Positions 42,317-49,417 of a stretch of DNA of 64,000 nt are shown here, one piece after another. A program made the position numbers and the translations under genes. The notes below the pieces were generated by a model. That model was not told where the DNA came from. It did no database searches and saw nothing but the letters and a program-made list of their open reading frames with translations. Source of the stretch: Sulfurimicrobium sp964384915 (GTDB taxonomy: Bacteria; Pseudomonadota; Gammaproteobacteria; Burkholderiales; Sulfuricellaceae); NCBI GenBank assembly GCA_964384915.1, contig CAYLMA010000013.1, forward strand, positions 1 through 64,000, written 5' to 3'. How positions within the stretch are numbered: the stretch's first letter is position 1; each line of letters begins with the position of its first letter.

Positions 42317-45111
42317 AGCTGCAATTTGACGCCAACCAGGACTTCCAGCTCGAAGCCATCCGCGCCGTGGCGGCGCTGTTCGAAGGCCAGCCGGATGCCT
42401 CGCAGAATGCCGTACCGATGGCCGATGAGGGGCTGTCGAGCCTGAAACTCTCCGAAACCGGCGTGGCGAACCAGCGCGTGATTACCGACGAACAGTGGCT
42501 GGAAAACCTACAGGCGGTACAGAAAAACCACGGCATAGCGCCATCGGGCGCGCTGGAGCAAATGAAGCTGGACGACGGCTCGCCGGTCGGCACGTTCCCC
42601 AACTTCACCGTGGAAATGGAAACCGGCACCGGCAAGACCTATGTGTATCTGCGCACGGTACATGAGCTTTCCAAAACCTACGGCTTCAAGAAATTCGTGA
42701 TCGTGGTGCCTTCGGTCGCCATCCGCGAGGGCGTACTCAAGAGCCTGCAAATCACCAGGGAACATTTCCAGACGCTGTACGACTACGAGCGCGTGGAGTT
42801 CACGGTGTACGACTCGGCGAAGGTGAACCAGCTACGCAACTTCACCCTGTCGGATGCGATCCAGATCCTGGTGATCAACATCGACGCCTTTGCGAAGGAT
42901 TCAACCGAGGCGGACGACGACGCGGGGAAGGCAAAGAAAAAGAGCAAGGGTAACGTCATCAATCAGGTGCGCGAGACGGGCATGAAGCCCATCGAGTTCA
43001 TCCAGGCAGCTCACCCTGTCGTGATCCTGGACGAGCCGCAGAACCTGGAAACCGATAATCGCAAACAAGCCATCGCCCGGCTGGCCCCCATGTGCACGCT
43101 GCGCTATTCGGCCACGCATCGCAACACCTATAACCTGATTTATTCGCTAGACCCGGTGCGAGCCTACGAGCTGGGGCTGGTAAAACAGATCGGCGTGGAT
43201 TCGGTGATTGAACTGAAGGACGCGAACCAGGCCTTCGTCGAGGTGGAAGAGTTCAGAACGGCGGCGCGTTCCGTGAAGGCCAGGCTGTCGATCTGGGTAA
43301 ATCAGGCACAAGGCCCGGCAAAGAAAAGCGTGACGGTGAAGAACGGCGACGACCTCTATATTTTGTCGAACCAGCGCGAGATTTACCGGGACGGCTTTAT
43401 CGTCAACGAAATTGATGCGGGTGAAGGCTTTGTGACTTTTGCCAATGATGTCCGGGTGCGTAAGGGCAGCCCGCACGGTGCATTGACCGACGCGATCCTG
43501 CGTTTGCAAATCGAGGCCACGATTCGACGCCACTTTGAAAAGGCGCAAAAACTGCACCCGATGGGCATTAAAGTGCTGTCGGTATTCTTCATCGACCGGG
43601 TGGCAAACTACCGCGTTTATGACGAGGAAGGTGCCGCTGGCAAAGGTAAGTTTGCCGAGTGGTTCGAGGAAATCTACGAACAGTATCGGGCGAAGGCTGA
43701 TTTTTCCGGGCTGATGCCGCACGAGGGCGCGAAGGTCCACAATGGCTACTTCTCGCAGGACAAGCGGGCGGTGACGCCCTTTGATACCGTCACCGGCAAG
43801 ACCAATGCCGACGCCGAAGCCAGCACCTTCGAGCTGATCATGCGCGACAAGGAACGGCTGCTGGGCCTCGCCGAGCCGCTGGCCTTCATCTTCAGCCATT
43901 CCGCGCTGCGCGAAGGCTGGGACAACCCGAACGTATTCCAGATTTGCACGCTGACTGAATCCAGCTCGGAAATCAAGAAACGGCAGGAGATTGGCCGTGG
44001 CCTGCGCCTGTGCGTGAAAAGCGTTGGCGATGAGTTTGTGCGAGTTCAGGACCGAGGCATAAACCGCCTGACTGTGATTGCGAACGAGAGCTACGAGGAC
44101 TTTGCCAATCAGTTGCAGACCGAGATGGTCGAGGCCGGGGTGAGATTCAAGCGCGAGATGGTGCAGAACGAGCGCGACAAGGTGACGGTGCGCCTGCGCA
44201 AGGGCTACGACACCGACAACCGATTTTTGGATTTATGGGAAAAGATTCGCGCACGCACACGCTACCACGTTGAATACAACACGGGCGACCTGATCACCAA
44301 GGCGGCCAGCCGAATCAAGAGCAAAATGCCGGCCATCGAGCGGCCCAAGGTGGCGTTAACGCGCGCCGACATTGCTATCGGCGCATCAGGAGTGGCGGGC
44401 ACCCAGACGGGCTACCGGACACAGACGGTGGAAGCCAAGTACGTAATGCCGGATTTTGTCGGCCAGGTACAGGGCAAGACGGGGCTGGCGAAGTCCACCG
44501 TGGCGCGCATCCTGCTCGATTCCGGGCGGCTGGGTGACGCGGTGAACAATCCCCAAGCGTTCGTGGATCAGGTGGCCGAGCTGATCAATGCCGTGAAGCG
44601 CGAGTTTCTGGTCTACGGTGATGGTTCGGAGGAAAGCGGTGTCAAGTACATAAAGCTTGATGGAGCATTTTACGAGATGCGGCGCTTCGAGCAAGATGAC
44701 CTCATGGAGGTGTTCGCGTCTAATGTCTTCCCGCCTGAAAACACGTTGCAGTACCCAGAAAAAACGCTGTTCTCGCACATTGTCATCGACTCGAATTCCA
44801 GCCCAGAACGGTTATTCGCCCAAGCCTGCGAGGACAACGACGACGTGCTGTTTTACATCAAGCTCCCGCGCTGGTTTCAGATCGAAACGCCCGTTGGGCC
44901 ATATAACCCCGATTGGGCAGTCGCCTACAAAAACGACCAAGTGCTGTACTTCGTGGCCGAAACAAAGAAAACCGGCAACGGCGACCATGTGCAACTCGAC
45001 CTGCTGCGCCCCATTGAGGACTTGCGTATCGAATGCGGCAAACGGCATTTCAAGAACTTCGAACAGGTGTGCTTCAAGGTGGTTAGCTCGCTGACCGAGT
45101 TGGTAGATTGA
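42313..45111 (+). CDS. res: Type III restriction enzyme (Res)
   Basis: 932 residues from ATG 42313. Superfamily-2 helicase motifs: METGTGKTYVYL (Walker A, about 100), VILDEPQNLE (DEAD-like), SATHRNT and QEIGRGLRLCV (motif VI). The C-terminal endonuclease domain has NPDWAVAYKND followed by FVAETKKT, a PD-(D/E)xK arrangement. It forms the cleavage complex with Mod and ATP. Intact over the full family length, so the system is probably active. Confidence 0.93.
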   Translation: MKLQFDANQDFQLEAIRAVAALFEGQPDASQNAVPMADEGLSSLKLSETGVANQRVITDEQWLENLQAVQKNHGIAPSGALEQMKLDDGSPVGTFPNFTVEMETGTGKTYVYLRTVHELSKTYGFKKFVIVVPSVAIREGVLKSLQITREHFQTLYDYERVEFTVYDSAKVNQLRNFTLSDAIQILVINIDAFAKDSTEADDDAGKAKKKSKGNVINQVRETGMKPIEFIQAAHPVVILDEPQNLETDNRKQAIARLAPMCTLRYSATHRNTYNLIYSLDPVRAYELGLVKQIGVDSVIELKDANQAFVEVEEFRTAARSVKARLSIWVNQAQGPAKKSVTVKNGDDLYILSNQREIYRDGFIVNEIDAGEGFVTFANDVRVRKGSPHGALTDAILRLQIEATIRRHFEKAQKLHPMGIKVLSVFFIDRVANYRVYDEEGAAGKGKFAEWFEEIYEQYRAKADFSGLMPHEGAKVHNGYFSQDKRAVTPFDTVTGKTNADAEASTFELIMRDKERLLGLAEPLAFIFSHSALREGWDNPNVFQICTLTESSSEIKKRQEIGRGLRLCVKSVGDEFVRVQDRGINRLTVIANESYEDFANQLQTEMVEAGVRFKREMVQNERDKVTVRLRKGYDTDNRFLDLWEKIRARTRYHVEYNTGDLITKAASRIKSKMPAIERPKVALTRADIAIGASGVAGTQTGYRTQTVEAKYVMPDFVGQVQGKTGLAKSTVARILLDSGRLGDAVNNPQAFVDQVAELINAVKREFLVYGDGSEESGVKYIKLDGAFYEMRRFEQDDLMEVFASNVFPPENTLQYPEKTLFSHIVIDSNSSPERLFAQACEDNDDVLFYIKLPRWFQIETPVGPYNPDWAVAYKNDQVLYFVAETKKTGNGDHVQLDLLRPIEDLRIECGKRHFKNFEQVCFKVVSSLTELVD

Positions 45112-45118
45112 GAACTGA

Positions 45119-45232
45119 AGATTCAAGATTCTGCTGAAGCAATTCTTCGCCCACTACGACCACCTCGACGAAGACTTGAAAGCGGAATTGCCGTTGAAAC
45201 GAATCTGGATGGTGGCAGCGCAGGAAGAATAA
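45119..45232 (+). pseudogene. C-terminal fragment of an unknown protein
   Basis: An open stretch without start reads LLKQFFAHYDHLDEDLKAEL then PLKRIWMVAAQEE and a stop. It looks like a real protein C-terminus rather than random sequence (regular helical pattern), but the rest of the gene is missing. Probably a deletion scar beside res. The family is not recognised. Confidence 0.4.
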
Positions 45233-45245
45233 GAAGGGGGAGCGC

Positions 45246-46184
45246 ATGAGCAAGATAGCTCAAACAACTGAACCAGAGAACCACATCGCCGTTTTTCAGG
45301 AAACCGCGATCCGCCGCACCTGGCACAATGAAGAATGGTGGTTCTCGGTCATCGACGTGGTGGGCGTTCTTTCCGAAACAGCCATCCCCAAGCGTTACTG
45401 GTCTGATCTCAAGCGGAAACTGGCTCTGGAGGCAGGTTCCGGGCAACCGTACGAAAAAATCGTACGGTTGAAGCTTATTGCGCCCGATGGCAAACAGCGG
45501 GAAACCGATTGTGCCAATACGGAAACCCTGTTCCGGATCATCCAATCCATCCCTTCGCCTCGCGCGGAACCCTTCAAGCGCTGGCTGGCGCAGGTGGGTT
45601 ACGAGCGGGTGAAGGAAATCGAAAACCCGGAACTCGCCAGCACCCGCGCCCGCGAGCTGTATCAGGCCAAGGACTACCCGCAGGCATGGATCGAGAAACG
45701 GTTGCGCTCGATTGCTGTGCGCGGCGAGTTGACCGACGAATGGAAAACGCGCGGCGTACAGGAGGGCAAGGAATATTCCATCCTCACCGCCGAAATCGCC
45801 CGCGCCACCTTCGGCGTAACGCCCGGCGCGCATAGCCGCCTCAAGGGTCTGGACAAGGTGAAAACCGGCAACAACCTGCGCGACCACATGACCGATCTGG
45901 AGCTGATCTTCACCATGCTGGGCGAGGCGGGCACCACGGAAATCGCCCGGCGCAAGGATGCCCGTGGGTTTGCCGACAACCGCACGGCAGCCAAGGAAGG
46001 CGGCGCCATTGCAGGCAATGCGCGCAAGGCGCTGGAAGCCAAGAGCGGCAAGCCGGTGGTGAGCAAAGAGAACTATCTGCCACAACCCGGCACCGCGGCG
46101 CTGGAAAATGCCGATGCAGCCACGCCACCCGTCAGGCGCAAGGCCGCCACGCGACCGAAAAAAGCGAAGGAAGGCAAGGCGTAA
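45246..46184 (+). CDS. Bro-N domain protein, phage antirepressor-like
   Basis: 312 residues. The N-terminal 110 residues (FQETAIRRTWHNEEWWFSVIDVV ... YWSDLKRKL) form a Bro-N/ANT-type DNA-binding domain found in phage antirepressors. The middle is helical and unlike known domains. The C-terminus is a Lys/Ala/Pro-rich basic tail (RRKAATRPKKAKEGK). GGGGG/AGCGC before ATG gives a moderate ribosome site. It is part of the ssrA island; it may regulate island genes or be a phage remnant. Confidence 0.75.
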   Translation: MSKIAQTTEPENHIAVFQETAIRRTWHNEEWWFSVIDVVGVLSETAIPKRYWSDLKRKLALEAGSGQPYEKIVRLKLIAPDGKQRETDCANTETLFRIIQSIPSPRAEPFKRWLAQVGYERVKEIENPELASTRARELYQAKDYPQAWIEKRLRSIAVRGELTDEWKTRGVQEGKEYSILTAEIARATFGVTPGAHSRLKGLDKVKTGNNLRDHMTDLELIFTMLGEAGTTEIARRKDARGFADNRTAAKEGGAIAGNARKALEAKSGKPVVSKENYLPQPGTAALENADAATPPVRRKAATRPKKAKEGKA

Positions 46185-46328
46185 CAGCTTGCTTGAACTG
46201 TTCCTGAAACAGCAGTAAAGAATTTGTTTATAACTGCCGCTGACCGCTCACCCGTGCGGCATCGCTAACGGGTCAAGGACTGCTCACGACATCCAAAAAT
46301 ATACCGTAAGTGGTATATAATCATCTCA

Positions 46329-46704
46329 GTGAAACCCTTTGTCTCCCAGGAAAAGCCGCTCCATTGGATCGGGTCAGCCAAGAAAGACTTGCCGGCCTTT
46401 CCCGGCGAAGCGGTGGACGGCTTCGGTTATGCGCTGGGCGTGGTGCGGTTGGGCGGCATACCGCCATCGGCCAAGCCCTGGAAGGGTGAAAGGCCGGGCG
46501 TGTTCGAGATTGTCGAGGATCATCGCGGCGACTTACCGCGTGGCCTACACGGTGCGGTTTGCGAAAGCGGTTTATGTGCTGCACTGTTTTCAGAAGAAAT
46601 CGCCGTCCGGCATACGCACGGCCAAGAACGATGTGGATTTGATACATGAGCGGCTGAAAACGGCGCAAGCGGACTATGAGGCGCACTATGGCAAAGACAA
46701 CTGA
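46329..46704 (+). pseudogene. Frameshifted HigB/RelE-type toxin
   Basis: The first frame (from ATG 46329) gives LHWIGSAKKDLPAFPGEAVDGFGYAL ... VFEIVEDHRGD. The normal continuation TYRVAYTVRFAKAVYVLHCFQKKS then IRTAKNDVDLIHERL lies in another frame and ends at 46704. Joined, they make a full phage-derived Gp49-like/HigB toxin. The shift falls near 46533. As read, the toxin is truncated after about 70 native residues and is probably dead, unless the shift is a sequencing error. Confidence 0.75.
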
Positions 46705-47023
46705 AACGGTGGACGCGGGCACCGGCAACGTATTCCGCGATCTGGGCTACACCGATGCGGCGGAACGCAAGCTGCGCGTGCAGCTCGCCATGCGCGTGAA
46801 TGAGATCATCAAGGACAAGCGCCTGACGCAAGCCGCAGCGGCGGCCCTGTTCGGCATCCCCCAGCCCCATGTCTCGGAGCTCAAGCACTACAAGCTCAAC
46901 CGCTTCTCCTCCGAGCGGCTGCTGCATTTCATGACGCAGCTCGACCGCGATGTCGAAATCGTCATCCGCCCGCGCGACGCCGCCCACCCCACAGGGCAGT
47001 TATCGGTGCTGTTCGCGGTTTGA
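46688..47023 (+). CDS. higA: HigA-type XRE antitoxin
   Basis: 111 residues from ATG 46688, overlapping the toxin 3' end by 17 bp. The helix-turn-helix is RLTQAAAAALFGIPQPHVSELKHYKL, followed by FSSERLLHFMTQLDRDVEIVI, typical of small antitoxins paired with Gp49-like toxins. It is intact while the toxin is not. It may still repress the operon promoter near 46300. Confidence 0.88.
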   Translation: MAKTTETVDAGTGNVFRDLGYTDAAERKLRVQLAMRVNEIIKDKRLTQAAAAALFGIPQPHVSELKHYKLNRFSSERLLHFMTQLDRDVEIVIRPRDAAHPTGQLSVLFAV

Positions 47024-47054
47024 GTCCATGAACATCCGGTTAGAGCCGGACAAT

Positions 47055-47077
47055 CTGGGGGTATTGCTGGGGGTATT
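47055..47077 (+). repeat. Direct repeat near island right end
   Basis: CTGGGGGTATT occurs twice, separated by one base (47055-47065 and 47067-47077). GGGGGTAT repeats of this kind are often seen just inside the ends of integrase-type islands and may be recombinase arm sites (inference). Confidence 0.5.
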
Positions 47078-47135
47078 TATAGAAATCGCACCGTAAACTT
47101 TATGGCTTATATCGAGCACTGATAAGGCATTTAAT

Positions 47136-47173
47136 GACGCGGATTCGATTCCCGCCGCCCACCAAATCGAACA
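47136..47173 (+). other. Right attachment site (attR)
   Basis: GACGCGGATTCGATTCCCG and CCGCC, then CACCAAATCGAACA, a copy of the ssrA 3' end at 39407-39447 with one substitution and two single-base gaps. It lacks the rest of ssrA and is the displaced original 3' end. Confidence 0.8.
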
Positions 47174-47205
47174 ATAACGGTACCATGTGGTGCCGTTATT
47201 GTTTG
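47170..47205 (+). terminator. Displaced ancestral ssrA terminator
   Basis: Stem AACAATAACGGTACC / GGTGCCGTTATTGTT with a 4-nt loop. It is homologous to the hairpin after ssrA; the arms differ by paired changes that keep the stem. Confidence 0.7.
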
Positions 47206-47331
47206 GATCAAGATTGTCAGCGCAGAAACCCATTGGGATGTGGGACATAATCCTGATTTTTCCTGCTTGCGGCAAAACACCATACTATTGGCATGGTCTT
47301 TTATGATAGGATTTGCGCGGAAACAGCTTCT

Positions 47332-47386
47332 GGGAAGCACCTTGATAATCCACACGCCGACTACGGCCTTATCAAGACAGCTTCCC
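47332..47386 (+). promoter_or_regulatory. Structured leader hairpin upstream of the PhnD-like gene
   Basis: GGGAAGC-AC-CTTGATAA faces TTATCAAG-ACA-GCTTCCC: 15 base pairs with a small internal loop (2 and 3 nt) and a 20-nt apical loop. It ends 30 nt before the start codon. There is no T-run, so it is not a terminator. It could be a leader RNA control element or a protein operator. It matches no riboswitch class that I recognise. Confidence 0.5.
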
Positions 47387-47415
47387 ATATTTATTCCTTT
47401 GGTCAGGGAGGCGCC

Positions 47416-48267
47416 ATGAAGAAAACAATAATTGGAATGGCCACTGCGCTAACGCTGTTTTGCATGACGGGAACGAGCCTGGCGGCAGGCAGTACCCGCT
47501 CTTTTGGCGTGCTCAACCAGCGCAGCGCGGTACTTACCGCGCAATACTGGAACCCGATCCTCAGATATGTCAGCCAGAAAACCGGGGTTCAGCTGGAACT
47601 GAAGATGGGCAAGTCAGCCCCCGAGACATCCGCCATGATCGGGCGTGGCGAATTCGACTACGTTTATTCCAACACGATCTTCACCCCGTCAAACATGCCC
47701 GCAGGCTACAAAGTCATTGCGCGCCCAATTGAGCCCTCCATCCAGGGCCAGATCGTGGTACCGGAAAATTCAACCATCAACGCACTCAAAGACCTGGATG
47801 GCAAGGAAGTGGGCTTCCCTTCTACCGCCGCCTTTGTCGGCTATGCCGTGCCGATGAATGCGCTGCTGCTTGCGGGGGTGAAGGTCACAGCGGTTTTTGC
47901 CGGCAACCAGGAAGGCATCATGGGGCAACTGCAGGCCGGACAGGTCATAGCGGCGGGCGTCAATTCCAAGGTCATGGAAAAATATGCCCAGCGCGAGAAT
48001 TTCAAGTATCGCGTATTGTGGAGCTCCGAGGACTACTTTAATTTGCCGGTATCCGCCCATCCACGCGTTCCAAAAAAAGAAATGGCTGCGGTGCGAGCTG
48101 CCCTCCTCCAGATGGCCAAGGATCCCGAAGGATTGAAAGTGCTTGAAACAAGCGCAGCAGTCATCAAACAGCAGCCGCCTTTGGGTTTTACAGTGGCGGA
48201 AGACAAGGATTACCGCAACTACATCCAGTATTACAAAACCACATTGGTCAGGGATAGCGGCTTTTAA
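47416..48267 (+). CDS. Periplasmic PhnD-like substrate-binding protein
   Basis: 283 residues from ATG 47416 (GGGAGG before it). The signal peptide ends TSLAAG. The body follows phosphate/phosphite/phosphonate-binding proteins: FGVLNQRSAVLTAQYWNPIL, GRGEFDYVYSN, GFPSTAAFVGYAVP, VNSKVMEKYA. No ABC partner genes are near. thiO starts 34 bp downstream on the same strand. Orphan PhnD-like proteins often act with signalling proteins; a GGDEF/EAL gene follows thiO. Ligand unknown. Confidence 0.82.
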   Translation: MKKTIIGMATALTLFCMTGTSLAAGSTRSFGVLNQRSAVLTAQYWNPILRYVSQKTGVQLELKMGKSAPETSAMIGRGEFDYVYSNTIFTPSNMPAGYKVIARPIEPSIQGQIVVPENSTINALKDLDGKEVGFPSTAAFVGYAVPMNALLLAGVKVTAVFAGNQEGIMGQLQAGQVIAAGVNSKVMEKYAQRENFKYRVLWSSEDYFNLPVSAHPRVPKKEMAAVRAALLQMAKDPEGLKVLETSAAVIKQQPPLGFTVAEDKDYRNYIQYYKTTLVRDSGF

Positions 48268-48301
48268 TACTGGCATCTAATTCAAAAGAGGAGAATCCTG
48301 C

Positions 48302-49387
48302 ATGCATCCTGACTACATCATCATCGGCGCGGGGGTGATCGGCCTTTCCACGGCATACGAGCTTGCGCTTCAGGGCGCCAGCGTTACGGTTGTCGAACGC
48401 GGCGATGCGGGGAACGAATCGTCGTGGGCGGGCAGCGGCATCCTGTCGGTTTTGCCGCCCTGGGAATATGGCGACCAGGTTAACGCCCTGACCCAGTGGA
48501 GCCTCGCACTTTATCCCGAGTGGGTGGAGAGAATCAGGTCCGAATCGGGCTTCGACCCCGAGTACCATGTGGACGGCATGCTGGTCATGCGGCACAACGA
48601 TCCTAAATACGACGCCGCAAAGGCGCAGCAATGGTGCCAGCGCTATGGCGTGCGGATGGAACAGGTTTCGGTGCGCGATATCGTGCCGAACGCCGGGCTG
48701 GACAGTGAAGCGGTATGGCTGCCGGAAGTCGCTCAGGCGCGTAATCCGCGCTTGCTGAAAGCGCTGCGGGGCGCTGCGGAGAGACAGGGCGTGCGCATCG
48801 TGGAGCAGGACGAGGTGAGCGGTTTTGAGGTGCAAAATGGCCGCGTGGCCAGCTTGCAAAGCAAGTGCGGCAAGCTCACAGCGAAGAACTATGTCGTCAC
48901 TGCGGGCGCATGGAGCAGCACCATGCTCGGCGACCTGGCGCTGCAACTAAAAATCAAGCCCATCCGCGGGCAAATCCAGCTATTCAGGGCAGACCCCGGC
49001 CTGCTCGGCTGCGTGATCCGCCAGAACGGCATCTATCTGGTGCCCAGGCACGACGGACATATTCTCGTGGGCAGCACGCGCGAGGATGTCGGTTTTGACA
49101 AAAGCACCACTCCGGAAGCCAGGGCGCTTTTCATCGAGCGGGCCACTGAAATCCTGCCGCAACTGAAAGAAGCAGAACTGGTGCGGCAGTGGTCCGGCCT
49201 GCGCCCTGGTTCACCGGACAACATCCCGGCGATCGGCAGGCATCCGCAAGTCGACAATTTATATATCAACAGCGGGCATTTCCGTTATGGTTTAACGATG
49301 GCGCCTGCAAGTGCGCGTCTATTAGGCAATATTCTTGCCAACCGCAGCCAGCCGATCGACATCAACCCTTATCGCTGGCCACAATAA
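48302..49387 (+). CDS. thiO: FAD-dependent glycine oxidase ThiO
   Basis: 361 residues. The FAD-binding motif YIIIGAGVIGLSTAYELA opens the protein. ESSWAGSGILS, the late QWSGLRPGSPDNIPAIG and NSGHFRYGLTMAPASA are DAO/ThiO blocks. It oxidises glycine to dehydroglycine for the thiazole of thiamine. GAGGAG precedes the ATG. No other thi genes and no TPP riboswitch are seen here, so another amine substrate is possible. Confidence 0.85.
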   Translation: MHPDYIIIGAGVIGLSTAYELALQGASVTVVERGDAGNESSWAGSGILSVLPPWEYGDQVNALTQWSLALYPEWVERIRSESGFDPEYHVDGMLVMRHNDPKYDAAKAQQWCQRYGVRMEQVSVRDIVPNAGLDSEAVWLPEVAQARNPRLLKALRGAAERQGVRIVEQDEVSGFEVQNGRVASLQSKCGKLTAKNYVVTAGAWSSTMLGDLALQLKIKPIRGQIQLFRADPGLLGCVIRQNGIYLVPRHDGHILVGSTREDVGFDKSTTPEARALFIERATEILPQLKEAELVRQWSGLRPGSPDNIPAIGRHPQVDNLYINSGHFRYGLTMAPASARLLGNILANRSQPIDINPYRWPQ

Positions 49388-49417
49388 CAATACTACCGGT
49401 CCGGAGACTGCACACGC

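Larger units (their letters stand above)
39438..47159. mobile_element. Genomic island inserted in ssrA, about 7.7 kb
   Basis: Bounded by near-identical copies of the ssrA 3' end. Contents: a truncated gene, a type III restriction-modification operon with nested MntA/HepT, a Bro-N protein, a broken HigB with intact HigA, and fragments. No integrase or recombinase is recognisable, so it is decayed or depends on another element. Cargo is of defence and stabilisation type. Confidence 0.75.

Noticed and set aside
47206..47415. TPP riboswitch upstream of thiO and its neighbour
   Set aside because: No CTGAGA or downstream THI-box core could be found; only the unassigned hairpin is present.
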